The position numbers and the translations under genes are program-made. Shown here one piece after another: positions 43,730-53,515 of a DNA stretch of 64,000 nt. The notes below the pieces were generated by a model. That model searched no databases, was not told the origin of the DNA, and worked only from the letters and a program-made list of their open reading frames with translations. Origin of the DNA: Vibrio salinus (GTDB lineage Bacteria; Pseudomonadota; Gammaproteobacteria; Enterobacterales; Vibrionaceae); contig NZ_JAJSDZ010000010.1 of assembly GCF_021272385.1 (NCBI RefSeq), forward strand, positions 744,001 through 808,000, given 5' to 3'. Within the stretch, counting starts at the first letter, position 1, and the number at the start of each line of letters is the position of its first letter.

Positions 43730-45736
43730 CTATGAGTTTTCTGCGGAAGTTTCTTCTGCTTCTTTTGGTGGTTCTGCGAAAACCTGAGTTGGTTTTGCAA
43801 CGATGTTTCTGTTTTCCTGATTAACTTCTGTGAGTACGATTTCCAGAGAGTCACCTAATTTGTAGACGACTTCTTTATCGATAGATATCGTACCAGCGTC
43901 GGCGTTGCAGTCAATACGGGCTTTGTTATCGACGATAAGCGGACCAGGAATAAATGCACAGGCTCCGTTTTCCAGAAGTCTGACCCGCATACCAGCACGG
44001 TTAATATCAAAAATTTCTGCCGTATAGGTTGTCCCTTTCTCTGGTTCATTTGCTAAAGTTCGTGCATATAACCAATCACCGACTGTACGCTCTGCAATCT
44101 TATGGTGTTTACGGTGAACAGCCAGTTCTTCGCCAACCAGATCATCAGGAACCTGCACCGGTTCTTTACTTAATATGTGTGCTTTCAGCATTCTATGGTT
44201 AATCATATCCCCATATTTACGAATAGGCGATGTCCAGGTAGCATATTCTTCAAGACCCATCGCAAAATGGGGAAGAGGTTGGTTTCCGGTTTCACTGTAG
44301 CTTTGGAACTTACGAATCCGGTTATCAAGATAAGTGGTATCCTGTGCAGAAAGCCAGCGACGTAGCGCTGAGAAACCTTCAACTGTTGCAAGTGTTTCAG
44401 CAGTCTGCGATGTCATTCCATGTTCGGTTATTAACTCCAGAACATCGGCAATTTTATCGGTTTTAAAACCGGCATGAGTATTGAAAACTCCAGTACCAAA
44501 TGCTTTTTTCAGCGTTTTACCAGCACAGATGTTTGCCGTTATCATGGCTTCTTCAACTAACCGATTGGCGCTCCGGCGCATATCAGCATGAATGGCAACC
44601 ACGTCATTATCTTCACTCAACTCAAACCGGTAATCCGGGCGATCCGGGAACACCACGGCATTTTCTTCACGCCATTTAGCCCGGGAGGCGGCAAAGGCTT
44701 GTAAATCATTAACAACAGCCGAAATAGTGTCGTTTGGTGTCCAACTGTCACAGTTACCGTTTTCAATAAAGTCAGAAACCTGATCGTATACCAGACGTCC
44801 GTGAGATTTGATATTAGCAGCAAAGAACCGGATATCATCATTAATCACGCCATCTTTACTGACTGTTACCTGACAACACAGAGCTGGGCGGACTTCACCT
44901 TCAATCAGTGAACACAGATCGTCGGCTAAATCACGGGGTAACATCGGAATGTTACGGCCGGGAAGATAGATAGTGTAACCCCGTTCACGAGCTACTTTAT
45001 CCATTTTATCATCCGGTGTGATGTAAGCTGTCGGGTCTGCGATCGCTATGATCAGTTCAAAATCCCCGGTTTCGTTTTTATGAGCATACAGTGCATCGTC
45101 CATATCTTTGGTGGAGTCACCATCAATAGTAACAAATGGAGTATCCGTCATGTCAATCCGGTTCAGGTCCGGATCGTCTTTCTGCTCCCAGTTTTCAATG
45201 CCTTCCGGCTCTTTGTTTGGAAGGTCATTTTGTGCCAAAGTGACCCACCATGGCGCAATTTTGTCATCGGCATCAGTGATTTTCTGAGTGATTTCTGAGA
45301 AAAAAGTGTTGTCACCTTTTAGTGGATGACGGGTTAAGTTTGCTACAACCCAGTCACCTTCTTTAAGTGATTTTTCATCCAGTCCCTTTCTGGCTCGGGC
45401 TTTAATAGGTTGTTTTTTTAATTGCGGATGGTCTGGTGCAATGCTTATTTTCCCTTTATTCATAACAACCCGGCCAATAAAACGGGTTAATGAAGGCTCT
45501 AACAGCTGTTCTGGCTCAGCAACTTCCCTTTCTTTTTCGGTACGGATGATTGCCATGACTTTATCACCGTGCATGCATTTCTTCATATACGGAGGTGGGA
45601 TGAAAAAACTGGTTTTATTGTCTACTTCTAAGAAGCCAAAACCTCTGTCGGTAGCTTTAATAAAACCTTCTTTTTTCGGAAGATTTTCCTGAATCTGTTG
45701 CTTGAGCTGAGCAAGTAAAGGGTTATCTTGGAACAT
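43730..45736 (-). CDS. rnb: Exoribonuclease II
   Basis: This 668-residue enzyme degrades single-stranded RNA from the 3' end. It starts [19 protein letters not shown], nearly identical to E. coli RNase II. It has cold-shock-like domains (residues 15-170), the RNB catalytic core (about 190-520, with the metal-binding aspartates in [14 protein letters not shown] and DPTAYI) and a C-terminal S1 domain (about 560-645). It is slightly longer than E. coli RNase II because of an acidic tail. It is a single-gene unit. Confidence 0.97.
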   Translation of the reverse strand: MFQDNPLLAQLKQQIQENLPKKEGFIKATDRGFGFLEVDNKTSFFIPPPYMKKCMHGDKVMAIIRTEKEREVAEPEQLLEPSLTRFIGRVVMNKGKISIAPDHPQLKKQPIKARARKGLDEKSLKEGDWVVANLTRHPLKGDNTFFSEITQKITDADDKIAPWWVTLAQNDLPNKEPEGIENWEQKDDPDLNRIDMTDTPFVTIDGDSTKDMDDALYAHKNETGDFELIIAIADPTAYITPDDKMDKVARERGYTIYLPGRNIPMLPRDLADDLCSLIEGEVRPALCCQVTVSKDGVINDDIRFFAANIKSHGRLVYDQVSDFIENGNCDSWTPNDTISAVVNDLQAFAASRAKWREENAVVFPDRPDYRFELSEDNDVVAIHADMRRSANRLVEEAMITANICAGKTLKKAFGTGVFNTHAGFKTDKIADVLELITEHGMTSQTAETLATVEGFSALRRWLSAQDTTYLDNRIRKFQSYSETGNQPLPHFAMGLEEYATWTSPIRKYGDMINHRMLKAHILSKEPVQVPDDLVGEELAVHRKHHKIAERTVGDWLYARTLANEPEKGTTYTAEIFDINRAGMRVRLLENGACAFIPGPLIVDNKARIDCNADAGTISIDKEVVYKLGDSLEIVLTEVNQENRNIVAKPTQVFAEPPKEAEETSAENS

Positions 45737-45991
45737 TGTAAATTTACAAACCTATGATTTTTATGGGAACTGTTGATTCCAAACTAAATCCTTAAAACCC
45801 ATCCCCGTAACATAAGTGTAAAAGGAGTCATTATGGGAATAGTTTTTGAGGAAATGTCTCAGTAAAACGGGTATTAGATCGCATTGTACAAGGTAAAATC
45901 AGGAAAGTATATTCTTCATCCCGTGGGAATTACTGAGCCGGTTTTTTATCGTTAGAGATACTTATAGAAGATGTTCCCGTTTTCTGAGAAG

Positions 45992-46270
45992 TCAGTTGGT
46001 GATGGTTTGTAATTTCATAAGACTTTCTTTTGTGAGTTCTTGTTTTCCACGGATGAATCTTTTTTCGGGCGCCTGCTGTATGTATTCAGAATCACCAACA
46101 TAAATCCAGTACCAGCCGTAATCATTAGGTGAATATTGTTTGTGCAGTCCGCATTTTGAGCAAAGGTCAAAGTAGAGCTGCATGCATTCTCCACCTTTTT
46201 GATTATCATTTCGGATAAAAGAGTTTTTGAGTAGATTAGCTAATGAAATTGATGATAAAAAACAACGCAT
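45992..46270 (-). CDS. Small hypothetical protein
   Basis: This 92-residue protein starts at an ATG six bases after AGGAGG. Its C-terminal 63 residues (CMQLYFDLCSKCGLH, then NDYGWYWIYVGDSEY) contain a CxxC pair and could start on their own at ATG 46183, which has GGAG five bases before it. Both ribosome sites are good, so two forms are possible. I do not recognise the family. Confidence 0.55.
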   Translation of the reverse strand: MRCFLSSISLANLLKNSFIRNDNQKGGECMQLYFDLCSKCGLHKQYSPNDYGWYWIYVGDSEYIQQAPEKRFIRGKQELTKESLMKLQTITN

Positions 46271-46717
46271 TATTTACCTCCTGAATATAAGGAAGAGTCT
46301 TGGTGATAAGCTTTTCATGAAAGGAAAGCCTGATAAGATTTTAGAGTGACAGCACCAACAGTTCCGGTAATCAGGTTAACAAAAAGGTTAGCGATGATTT
46401 TAAGGATAATGTCAAATTTTTTGTTGATAATTATAAAACTTATTGCGTATGAGGATCAAAAATAGGAGGTATTTCATTGAATAAATTGATGTCTTACCAA
46501 TTACAGTTACAATAAATTTGTGATGAAATTCAATTTTCTCTGGCTTTTCTTGTCTATTTAGGGAATAATCCGCCACCTTTGTTAAGTCCCTGGTCGCTTT
46601 GGTGCGTTTGAAAGATGTCTAAAAGATATCTGCATCAGAAAGGAAGCTGTAAGAATTAGATTGGAAGTGGTAAAGCGCGTGGGGCCATCGTTAAACAACT
46701 CTAAAATGGAAACCCCC
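46271..46717. promoter_or_regulatory. Long leader region of deaD
   Basis: This 447-base region lies between the divergent small gene and deaD. Long untranslated leaders are typical of cold-inducible helicase genes. I see the loose inverted repeat AGATGTCT...AGATATCT near 46612-46630 but no clear cold-shock motif. Confidence 0.4.
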
Positions 46718-48571
46718 ATGCAAGAAAATGTAACTCAATTCGATGAATTAGAGCTTAATGACGCTATTCTTTCTTCTCTGGACGAAATGGGATTTGTCTC
46801 TCCAACGCCAATACAGGCCGCAGCTATCCCTTATTTGCTTGACGGACGTGACGCGTTGGGTAAAGCCCAGACAGGTACAGGTAAAACAGCGGCGTTCTCC
46901 TTACCATTACTTAATAAACTTAATCTCAAACAGCATAAGCCTCAGGCTATTGTTATGGCACCGACCCGTGAGTTGGCCATTCAGGTCGCAGCGGAAATAA
47001 AAACACTTGGTCAGAACATCTATGGTCTGAAAGTGTTGGAAATCTACGGTGGAGCTTCTATTGTCGATCAGATGCGCGCACTGAAATCCGGTGCTCACAT
47101 TGTTGTCGGAACGCCTGGTCGTGTTAAAGATTTGATCACCCGTGATCGTCTTCAGTTGGATGAATGTCACACGTTCGTTCTGGATGAAGCGGATGAAATG
47201 CTAAAAATGGGCTTTGTTGATGACGTAACCTGGATCATGGAACAGGCTCCTGAAACCGCCCAGCGTGTTCTTTTCTCAGCAACCATGCCTCCAATGGTAA
47301 AAAACATCGTGGATAAATATCTGCGTGATCCTGCCCGGATTGATGTAGCCGGTTCTAACCAGACTGTTGAAAAAGTAGAACAGCAGTTCTGGGTTGTGAA
47401 AGGTGTTGAAAAAGACGAAGCAATGATGCGTCTTCTTGAAACAGAAGAAACCGATGCTTCGATTGTTTTTGTCCGTACTCGTCAGGATACAGAACGTCTT
47501 GCCGACTGGTTAAGTGCGAGAGGATTTAAAGCTTCTGCTCTTCACGGCGATATTCCTCAGTCTTTACGTGAAAGAACAGTTGATCATATTAAAGATGGTC
47601 ATATTGATGTGTTGGTTGCAACCGACGTTGTTGCCCGTGGTCTGGATGTTCCTCGTATTACTCACGTGTTTAACTACGATATCCCTTTCGATGTTGAATC
47701 TTATATTCACCGGATTGGACGTACAGGCCGTGCAGGACGTAAAGGTAAGGCGATTCTGTTGGTAAGAACGAATCAGCTTCGTATGCTCCGTACTATCGAG
47801 CGCGTTACCCGCTCTTCTATGGAAGAAATTAAGCTTCCCGTCCGTGATAAAGTGGCAGAAGCCCGACTGATTAAATTAGGTCAGGAACTGGAAGCAGAGA
47901 AAGAACATAAAGCACTGGAGAAGTTCTCTGAGCTGGTTGAAAAACTGCAGACTTCTTTGGAAATCGATGCGACTACTCTGGCTGCTATTTTGTTGAAACG
48001 CCAGCAAGGTAAACGCCCGCTGTTTTATGTTGGCGAAGATCCGATGATTGCAGAGCTTGAACGTGATAAACAGCGTCGTCGTGAACGCCGTGAAAATGGT
48101 GGTCGCCGCGATGGTAACCGTCAACATCAGGACTGGGAAACTTACCAGTTGCAGGTTGGTCGTGAGCAAGGTGTTCAGGTTAAAGATATCGTTGGTGCAC
48201 TTGCTAATGAACTGGGTCTGACTAAAGGTTCAATTGGTGCCATTAAACTTGCGCCTGAGCATACATTCGTTCAGCTTCCAAAATCCATGTCCAGTGACGT
48301 AACACGTAAGCTTCGTAAATTGCGTATTCGCCAGAAAGAAGTTGGTGCCGTGGTTTGTGATTTTGATGATTTCCGCGAGTCAAGAGGCCGCAGAGATGGT
48401 GGCCGTCGTGATGGACGTGGACATCGTGATGGTGGTCGTAATTTCCGTGGTGATAATGGTAATCGTCGTGGTGAACGTCGTTTTGACCGGAACCGTGGTG
48501 GCGATAACCGTGGTGCATACCGTGGAGAGCGGGGCCATGGAGGACGTTCACACCGAAGTTCAGAAGCATAA
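46718..48571 (+). CDS. deaD: DEAD-box RNA helicase
   Basis: This 617-residue helicase matches DeaD/CsdA, which unwinds rRNA and mRNA at low temperature and helps ribosome assembly. It carries the Q motif (FVSPTPIQAAAIP), Walker A (AQTGTGKT), APTRELA, the DEAD box in VLDEADEML, SATMPP, ATDVVARGLDVP and HRIGRTGRAGR. A DbpA-like RNA-binding domain follows near residues 470-545, then a C-terminal arginine/glycine/aspartate-rich tail. I chose MQENVTQF at 46718; two earlier in-frame starts lack support. Its gene has a long leader upstream and a strong terminator. Confidence 0.95.
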   Translation: MQENVTQFDELELNDAILSSLDEMGFVSPTPIQAAAIPYLLDGRDALGKAQTGTGKTAAFSLPLLNKLNLKQHKPQAIVMAPTRELAIQVAAEIKTLGQNIYGLKVLEIYGGASIVDQMRALKSGAHIVVGTPGRVKDLITRDRLQLDECHTFVLDEADEMLKMGFVDDVTWIMEQAPETAQRVLFSATMPPMVKNIVDKYLRDPARIDVAGSNQTVEKVEQQFWVVKGVEKDEAMMRLLETEETDASIVFVRTRQDTERLADWLSARGFKASALHGDIPQSLRERTVDHIKDGHIDVLVATDVVARGLDVPRITHVFNYDIPFDVESYIHRIGRTGRAGRKGKAILLVRTNQLRMLRTIERVTRSSMEEIKLPVRDKVAEARLIKLGQELEAEKEHKALEKFSELVEKLQTSLEIDATTLAAILLKRQQGKRPLFYVGEDPMIAELERDKQRRRERRENGGRRDGNRQHQDWETYQLQVGREQGVQVKDIVGALANELGLTKGSIGAIKLAPEHTFVQLPKSMSSDVTRKLRKLRIRQKEVGAVVCDFDDFRESRGRRDGGRRDGRGHRDGGRNFRGDNGNRRGERRFDRNRGGDNRGAYRGERGHGGRSHRSSEA

Positions 48572-48607
48572 GCGACATAAAAATCCCGTTTCTGCTTAAA
48601 TGATGTT

Positions 48608-48640
48608 AAAACCCGTGTATTTCGATACGCGGGTTTTTTT
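48608..48640 (+). terminator. deaD terminator
   Basis: ACCCGTGTAT pairs with ATACGCGGGT (one G-T pair) around a TTCG tetraloop, followed by seven T. It lies 40 bases after the deaD stop codon. Confidence 0.95.
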
Positions 48641-48651
48641 ATCTTTCAGGT

Positions 48652-48729
48652 AAAAAAATAGCCCCAGCCAAAAACTGGTGGGGCTCAGTTAAGGTGTCGA
48701 ACGTCCAAAAAGTTGAGAGGTTCTTTTGT
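48652..48729 (-). ncRNA. Candidate small RNA facing deaD
   Basis: On the minus strand there is a terminator (AGCCCCA/TGGGGCT stem extended by CCA/TGG, then seven T) at 48652-48685. A promoter-like pair TTTAAC and TATAGT, 16 bases apart, lies at 48736-48763. Together they would give an RNA of about 78 bases. No protein frame is present. It is a prediction from signals only. Confidence 0.4.
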
Positions 48730-49104
48730 GGTTCGACTATAAACTATGTCAAAGTAGGTTAAAGGATAAAACTCCTGTTAATTGATAAACCTAACAACAA
48801 TTCACAATGAATTTTATCGAGAATAAACACAGTAACATTTATTCTGAGGTGAACTTTATCTGTTTAATGAAGACGTTTATGTGATTAATCTCTCACCTGA
48901 ATTGAGTCATGGTGTTTATAAAATTACGAAAGTATTTTCAAAAGTTTCATATGGGTAAACGATCAGAAAGTAGCTTGTGCCATAAAAAATGAGAGTTTGG
49001 TGGTAGTTATTAAATAAGTGAATGATACCGTAGTCCAGATGTTAAATAATCATTAGAAAGAAAAGAAGGCAATTCCTGCCTCCGTATTCACTTTCTATCG
49101 TCAA
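48730..49104. other. Gene-free stretch before the IS remnant
   Basis: This stretch of about 375 bases is AT-rich and has no reading frame. It contains a small hairpin AGGCA-ATTCC-TGCCT near 49067-49081 followed by T on the minus strand. It probably belongs partly to the decayed insertion. Confidence 0.4.
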
Positions 49105-49253
49105 CGGACAAAAGGAAAACGGATTTATGAAGCAACTTGTATTAATCTTTTCGAAGAGATTGGAGTGTGTTACAACGTAAACGCAGGCATGGTTTCAATA
49201 ATCTTTTATCACCTGTAGAGTATGAAAATCAATATGAGAAAAGGCTAATTTGA
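49105..49253 (+). pseudogene. C-terminal remnant of an IS3-family transposase
   Basis: Two frames give transposase-like pieces. The first reads RTKGKRIYEATCINLFEEIGVCYN (given in part). After a frameshift near 49174 the second reads KRRHGFNNLLSPVEYENQYEKRLI and ends at TGA 49253. The order LFxxIxVxYN, KRRHGxNNxLSPVEYENxYEKRL is the typical end of IS3-group OrfB. Only about 50 codons remain, so the element is dead. Confidence 0.8.
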
Positions 49254-49295
49254 ACGCATACAAACTCTAGTGTCTACTGAGTCGGTGTCTATTCA
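49254..49295 (+). mobile_element. Right end of the IS3-type remnant
   Basis: After the transposase stop codon, the sequence TAGTGTCTACTGAGTCGGTG and TCTATTCA resembles the terminal inverted repeat of IS3-group elements, which commonly end GTGTCTA...GATTCA. The matching left end was not found. The glycosyltransferase gene starts 28 bases later. Confidence 0.5.
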
Positions 49296-49322
49296 CTTTA
49301 TGTATAGGAGAGTCAGCTAATT

Positions 49323-50201
49323 ATGACAGTTTTTTCAAAAATTAATTCATTAATAGAACTTCCTGTTAGGGTTTTGGGTCCCATATTTTCCACTTTGTAT
49401 GAAAACCTTGAAGCAAGAACTGAGTATAATTTCAGAAGAGAACGTATTCATAGACAGGAAGGTGTTTCATGTATGATTAGAGCAAAAAATGAAGAGAAGA
49501 AAATCATTGATTGTTTAATATCTATAGAAGATGTTTTTGATGAGATTATATTTATAGATAATGGCAGCGATGATAATACATTAAAATTGGTGAAAGAGTA
49601 TAGTGAACACCACCCAAGAATATCTGTATATTCGTATAATGTACAAGTGTCCAAGTGTGGAAGTGAACATAATAGTACAGAAGAGAAATCTATTCACTCA
49701 TTATCTTATTACTATAACTGGTGTGCTTCAAAATGTAGCTATTCTTATATTTGTAAGTGGGATGCAGATATGATTTTAGACAAATATAGCAAAGATAAAT
49801 TTAAATCTATAATACATTCTTTTTCATCATATTGGCCAACATTTGCTTCATTTGAAGTTCAAACTATATACAAGTTTTTTGAAAAATATTACTTAGCAAA
49901 AAATGAAGTGAATTCTGAGATAAGAATTTTTCCAAATCGAAGCGATGTCAAATTTATAAAAGGAGATAATTTTGAATTATTGGATGGTAAAATATATAAA
50001 TCACACAACGTATTATTATGTGATGTAAAGGTTTATGAATGTAAAGATGCTTCAGAAAATGAATTTTCTCATTGGACCGAAACAAAATCATTCCCTACTA
50101 AAAGAAAACAAATAGAATTTGAAAATTTTTTAAAAATAAAGGAAGGAAATATTGATTCTGAAGTTTTTACCGAGATAGTAATTAATATTTTTGATTCATG
50201 A
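49323..50201 (+). CDS. Family 2 glycosyltransferase, AT-rich and probably acquired
   Basis: This 292-residue protein has a GT-A fold. The N-terminal nucleotide-sugar site is VSCMIRAKNEEKKIIDCLIS and IIFIDNGSDDNT; the metal-binding DAD motif is in CKWDADMILD. It probably transfers a sugar to a surface glycan. No signal peptide is visible. The gene is strikingly AT-rich compared with its neighbours, and it lies just after an IS3 remnant and between two housekeeping operons. Transfer from another genome is therefore likely. The nearest AGGAG is 12 bases before the ATG, a poor spacing. Confidence 0.8.
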   Translation: MTVFSKINSLIELPVRVLGPIFSTLYENLEARTEYNFRRERIHRQEGVSCMIRAKNEEKKIIDCLISIEDVFDEIIFIDNGSDDNTLKLVKEYSEHHPRISVYSYNVQVSKCGSEHNSTEEKSIHSLSYYYNWCASKCSYSYICKWDADMILDKYSKDKFKSIIHSFSSYWPTFASFEVQTIYKFFEKYYLAKNEVNSEIRIFPNRSDVKFIKGDNFELLDGKIYKSHNVLLCDVKVYECKDASENEFSHWTETKSFPTKRKQIEFENFLKIKEGNIDSEVFTEIVINIFDS

Positions 50202-50442
50202 GGCATTCCATTCAATCTAATTAACTGAGCTTCATTACGATACACTTCTATCAAACCATTATTATCGCTAGGAACGAGAGACATGTTATTCATAAAGTAA
50301 CGTACTTGTTGACATCGTTTTACGTTTTATGTTGATAATTTTATAATTTCGTCTTATGCATAGTATGCCAAAGGAGAAAATTCATTTTAGTATCATATTT
50401 TTCTCTGGTTCGTATCAGCTTAGAAAAATGTGTCAATTTTTT

Positions 50443-50454
50443 ATTTGGTACAAA
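50443..50454. repeat. Inverted copy of thrS-leader 12-mer
   Basis: ATTTGGTACAAA is the exact reverse complement of the 12-mer that is tandemly repeated at 50565-50588. Confidence 0.7.
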
Positions 50455-50564
50455 CACATATTTCAGGTAGTCGAATGTAAATTTGTCGGGTACAATGCGC
50501 GAACCCTGCAATTTAGGGTAAGTATTCAGTTAATTACAATGGACTTAATTTGCATGCATCCGTA

Positions 50565-50588
50565 TTTGTACCAAATTTTGTACCAAAT
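50565..50588. repeat. Tandem 12-mer in thrS leader
   Basis: TTTGTACCAAAT occurs twice without a gap. Each copy could pair with the inverted copy at 50443-50454 if the transcript starts before it, or they could bind a protein. Confidence 0.75.
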
Positions 50589-50653
50589 TGGCTGGATGAA
50601 TGAATTTAATAACTTTAAGTTTTTGAAACTTAGAGAAAAATTAAAAAAATCAT

Positions 50654-50674
50654 GTGTTGCCTGGTATGCAACAC
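50654..50674 (+). promoter_or_regulatory. thrS operator: tRNA-Thr anticodon-arm mimic
   Basis: GTGTTGC and GCAACAC form a 7-base-pair stem with the seven-base loop CTGGTAT. Read as an anticodon loop, position 33 is U and positions 34-36 are GGU, the anticodon of a threonine tRNA. It lies 18 bases before the thrS start. In E. coli ThrS binds such a mimic in its own leader and represses translation. Confidence 0.75.
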
Positions 50675-50692
50675 CACTGTAAAGGATATATC

Positions 50693-52621
50693 ATGCCTAT
50701 TATTACTCTTCCTGACGGTAGCCAACGTCAATTTGATAACTCTGTTTCTGTATTAGAAGTGGCCCAGTCCATTGGCCCTGGTTTAGCAAAAGCGACGATC
50801 GCTGGCCGTGTTGATGGTCAACGTGTTGATGCATGTGATTTGATTGAAAATGATGCTTCTCTGGAAATTATTACCAGCAAAGACGAAGTGGATGGATTAG
50901 AGATCGTACGTCACTCTTGTGCTCATTTGCTTGGTCATGCCCTGAAACAGCTTTATCCTGAAGCGAAAATGGCGATTGGTCCGACTATTGATAGTGGTTT
51001 TTACTACGACATCGATATCGATCACCCTCTTTCTCAAGATGACCTGGAAAAAATTGAAGCTCGTATGAAAGAGCTGGCGAAAACGAAATATCAGGTTATC
51101 AAGGAAAAAGTAAGCTGGCAGGAAGCGCGTGATACCTTTGAATCCCGTGGCGAAACTTATAAGATGGAAATTCTGGATGAAAACGTCTCTAAAGATGACC
51201 ATCCGGGCCTTTACCACCATCTTGAATACATTGATATGTGTCGCGGTCCTCACGTTCCAAATATGGGTTTCTGCCAACATTTTAAATTGTTAAATGTTGC
51301 GGGTGCTTACTGGCGTGGTAATAGTGATAATAAAATGTTGCAGCGTATCTATGGTACAGCGTTTCATGATAAGAAAGCTCTGAAAGCGCACCTGACCCGT
51401 TTAGAAGAAGCTGCAAAACGTGACCATCGTAAAATTGGTAAACAGTTAGACTTGTTCCACATGCAACAGGAAGCGCCGGGGATGGTTTTCTGGCATCATA
51501 ATGGCTGGACCATCTTCCGCAATCTGGAAATGTTTATCCGGGATAAATTAACTGAATACGATTATCAGGAAGTGAAAGGTCCCCTGATGATGGACCGTGT
51601 CTTGTGGGAACGCTCCGGTCACTGGGATAAATACGCAGATGCGATGTTTACGACCAGTTCAGAAAACCGCGATTATGCCATTAAACCAATGAACTGTCCG
51701 GGTCACGTTCAGATTTTTAACCAGGGGCTGAAATCCTATCGTGATTTACCACTGCGTATGGCTGAGTTTGGCTCTTGTCACCGTAACGAGCCATCTGGTT
51801 CTTTACATGGCATTATGCGTGTTCGTGGATTTACTCAGGATGATGCGCATATCTTCTGTACAGAAGATCAGATCCAGCAAGAAGTCACATCCTGTATCAA
51901 GATGGTGTATGACACATACAACACTTTTGGGTTTGATAACATTGAAGTAAAACTGTCTACCCGTCCTGAAATGCGTGTTGGCAGCGACGAAATCTGGGAT
52001 AAGTCAGAAGAAGCACTGAAGATTTCTCTTGAATCCATGGATATTTCTTATGAGATTCAGGAAGGGGAAGGGGCGTTTTATGGACCTAAGATTGAGTTTA
52101 CTTTATATGATTGCTTAGACCGTGCATGGCAATGTGGTACTGTTCAGCTAGACTTTAACTTACCGAATCGTTTGGGTGCAACGTACGTTGGTGAAAACAA
52201 CGAACGTTTGGTGCCGGTAATGATTCACCGTGCAATATTGGGTTCTCTGGAACGTTTTATTGGTATTCTTATCGAAGACTATGCTGGCTTCTTCCCTACC
52301 TGGCTGGCTCCGGAACAAGCTGTAATCCTCAATATTACCGATAAACAGGCTGATTATGCTCAAGAAGTTGCGCAAAAACTGCAAAAATGTGGAATTCGTG
52401 CAAAAGCGGACTTGAGAAATGAGAAAATTGGCTTTAAAATCCGCGAACATACTTTGAAACGTGTTCCGTACATGCTGGTCTGTGGTGATCAGGAAATGGA
52501 AGCAGGCGAGATTGCAGTGCGTACACGTAAAGGGAAAGACCTCGGTAAATTTAAATTGGATGATTTTATTTCACATATCCAAACCGAAGTGTCTGACCGT
52601 AAGCTCAATTTGGAGGAATAA
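50693..52621 (+). CDS. thrS: Threonyl-tRNA synthetase
   Basis: This 642-residue class II synthetase charges tRNA-Thr with threonine. It has the same length as the E. coli enzyme. The domains are TGS (residues 1-62), the editing domain (about 65-225; [11 protein letters not shown] and [10 protein letters not shown]), the catalytic core (about 240-535; zinc ligands in [17 protein letters not shown] and MIHRAILGS) and the anticodon-binding domain (about 540-642). The ATG at 50693 follows AAAGGATATATC. It is the first gene of the translation operon. Its stop codon lies three bases before the infC start. Confidence 0.97.
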   Translation: MPIITLPDGSQRQFDNSVSVLEVAQSIGPGLAKATIAGRVDGQRVDACDLIENDASLEIITSKDEVDGLEIVRHSCAHLLGHALKQLYPEAKMAIGPTIDSGFYYDIDIDHPLSQDDLEKIEARMKELAKTKYQVIKEKVSWQEARDTFESRGETYKMEILDENVSKDDHPGLYHHLEYIDMCRGPHVPNMGFCQHFKLLNVAGAYWRGNSDNKMLQRIYGTAFHDKKALKAHLTRLEEAAKRDHRKIGKQLDLFHMQQEAPGMVFWHHNGWTIFRNLEMFIRDKLTEYDYQEVKGPLMMDRVLWERSGHWDKYADAMFTTSSENRDYAIKPMNCPGHVQIFNQGLKSYRDLPLRMAEFGSCHRNEPSGSLHGIMRVRGFTQDDAHIFCTEDQIQQEVTSCIKMVYDTYNTFGFDNIEVKLSTRPEMRVGSDEIWDKSEEALKISLESMDISYEIQEGEGAFYGPKIEFTLYDCLDRAWQCGTVQLDFNLPNRLGATYVGENNERLVPVMIHRAILGSLERFIGILIEDYAGFFPTWLAPEQAVILNITDKQADYAQEVAQKLQKCGIRAKADLRNEKIGFKIREHTLKRVPYMLVCGDQEMEAGEIAVRTRKGKDLGKFKLDDFISHIQTEVSDRKLNLEE

Positions 52622-52624
52622 ACT

Positions 52625-53176
52625 ATTAAAGGTGGAAGACGCGGCCAAGTACCGGCCAAACAAAACCCGCACCGCATCAATGCAGAAATTCGCGGTGTAC
52701 GTGAAGTTCGTTTAAGTGGCGCAGAAGGCGAAGATTCTCGGATTGTCTCTTTTAACGAGGCACTAAACATTGCAGAAGAAGCTGGAATGGACTTAGTAGA
52801 GATCAGCCCAAACGCTGAACCACCAGTCTGTCGAGTGATGGACTACGGTAAATTCCTCTTTGAAAAGAGTAAAGCTGCAAAAGAGCAGAAGAAAAAGCAA
52901 AAACAGGTCCAGATTAAGGAAGTTAAATTCCGACCTGGAACTGATATCGGAGACTATCAGGTAAAACTACGCAACCTGACTCGTTTCCTTGAAGAAGGCA
53001 ACAAAGTGAAAGTTACTATTCGCTTTCGTGGCCGAGAAATGGCACACCAAGACATCGGTGTTGATGTTCTCAATCGTTTGAAAGAGGACACTGCTGAGTT
53101 AGCAGTTGTTGAGTCTTTCCCTAATCGTATTGAAGGGCGTCAGATGATCATGGTACTTGCCCCTAAGAAGAAGTAA
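52625..53176 (+). CDS. infC: Translation initiation factor IF-3, AUU start
   Basis: This 183-residue protein is IF-3, which binds the 30S subunit and checks the start codon and initiator tRNA. The N-terminal residues [12 protein letters not shown] after an ATT codon at 52625 align with the E. coli start, which is also AUU. GGAGG lies six bases upstream, overlapping the end of thrS. IF-3 represses its own translation by rejecting the AUU codon. Further motifs are [21 protein letters not shown] (in part) and [10 protein letters not shown]. Confidence 0.97.
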   Translation: MKGGRRGQVPAKQNPHRINAEIRGVREVRLSGAEGEDSRIVSFNEALNIAEEAGMDLVEISPNAEPPVCRVMDYGKFLFEKSKAAKEQKKKQKQVQIKEVKFRPGTDIGDYQVKLRNLTRFLEEGNKVKVTIRFRGREMAHQDIGVDVLNRLKEDTAELAVVESFPNRIEGRQMIMVLAPKKK

Positions 53177-53199
53177 TTAACGGCTTGCAAGTAATACAG

Positions 53200-53226
53200 C
53201 CCTGCCGTTTATGCGGTAGGGTTTTA
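53200..53226 (+). terminator. Terminator-like hairpin between infC and rpmI
   Basis: CCCTGCCG (53200-53207) pairs with CGGTAGGG (53214-53221, one G-T pair) around TTTATG, followed by TTTTATT. It looks like a partial terminator or attenuator within the operon; rpmI starts 54 bases later. Confidence 0.75.
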
Positions 53227-53279
53227 TTCGCCCTAATTACATTAATTTTAACATTGATAACAATGCGGAGTTATTCATC

Positions 53280-53474
53280 ATGCCTAAGATGAAAAACAAT
53301 AAAGGTGCTGCTAAGCGTTTCAAAAAAACTGCTGGTGGTATTAAAGTTAAGCACGCGACTAAACGTCACATCCTGACTAAGCGTACTACTAAGAACAAGC
53401 GTCAGCTACGTCCAAACTCGCTACTTCCAAAATGTGAATTAGCTGGTGTTGCACGTATGTTGCCATACGCATAA
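53280..53474 (+). CDS. rpmI: Ribosomal protein L35
   Basis: This 64-residue basic protein is bL35 of the large ribosomal subunit ([20 protein letters not shown] start, [15 protein letters not shown] inside). The order infC-rpmI-rplT is standard. In E. coli L20 represses rpmI and rplT translation through structures in the region before rpmI. Confidence 0.98.
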   Translation: MPKMKNNKGAAKRFKKTAGGIKVKHATKRHILTKRTTKNKRQLRPNSLLPKCELAGVARMLPYA

Positions 53475-53515
53475 TTCTTTTTAGTTTTTAATTTGTTTAG
53501 TTTAGGAGAAGCATA

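Larger units (their letters stand above)
50202..50692. promoter_or_regulatory. Leader and promoter region of thrS
   Basis: This 491-base stretch carries control elements for thrS. It contains a 12-mer in three copies (50443-50454 inverted, 50565-50576 and 50577-50588 in tandem), a small hairpin ACCCT/AGGGT at 50503-50519 and an anticodon-arm-like hairpin at 50654-50674. A weak -10-like TACAAT lies at 50491-50496. The left end holds the first 30 codons of an unrecognised minus-strand frame. Confidence 0.6.

Noticed and set aside
48243..48578. Minus-strand histidine-rich frame of 111 codons
   Set aside because: The His/Asp repeats are the antisense of the Arg/Gly/Asp-rich tail of DeaD.
50356..50682. 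Plus-strand frame of 108 codons in the thrS leader
   Set aside because: It has no ribosome site, spans the repeats and the anticodon mimic, and looks non-coding.
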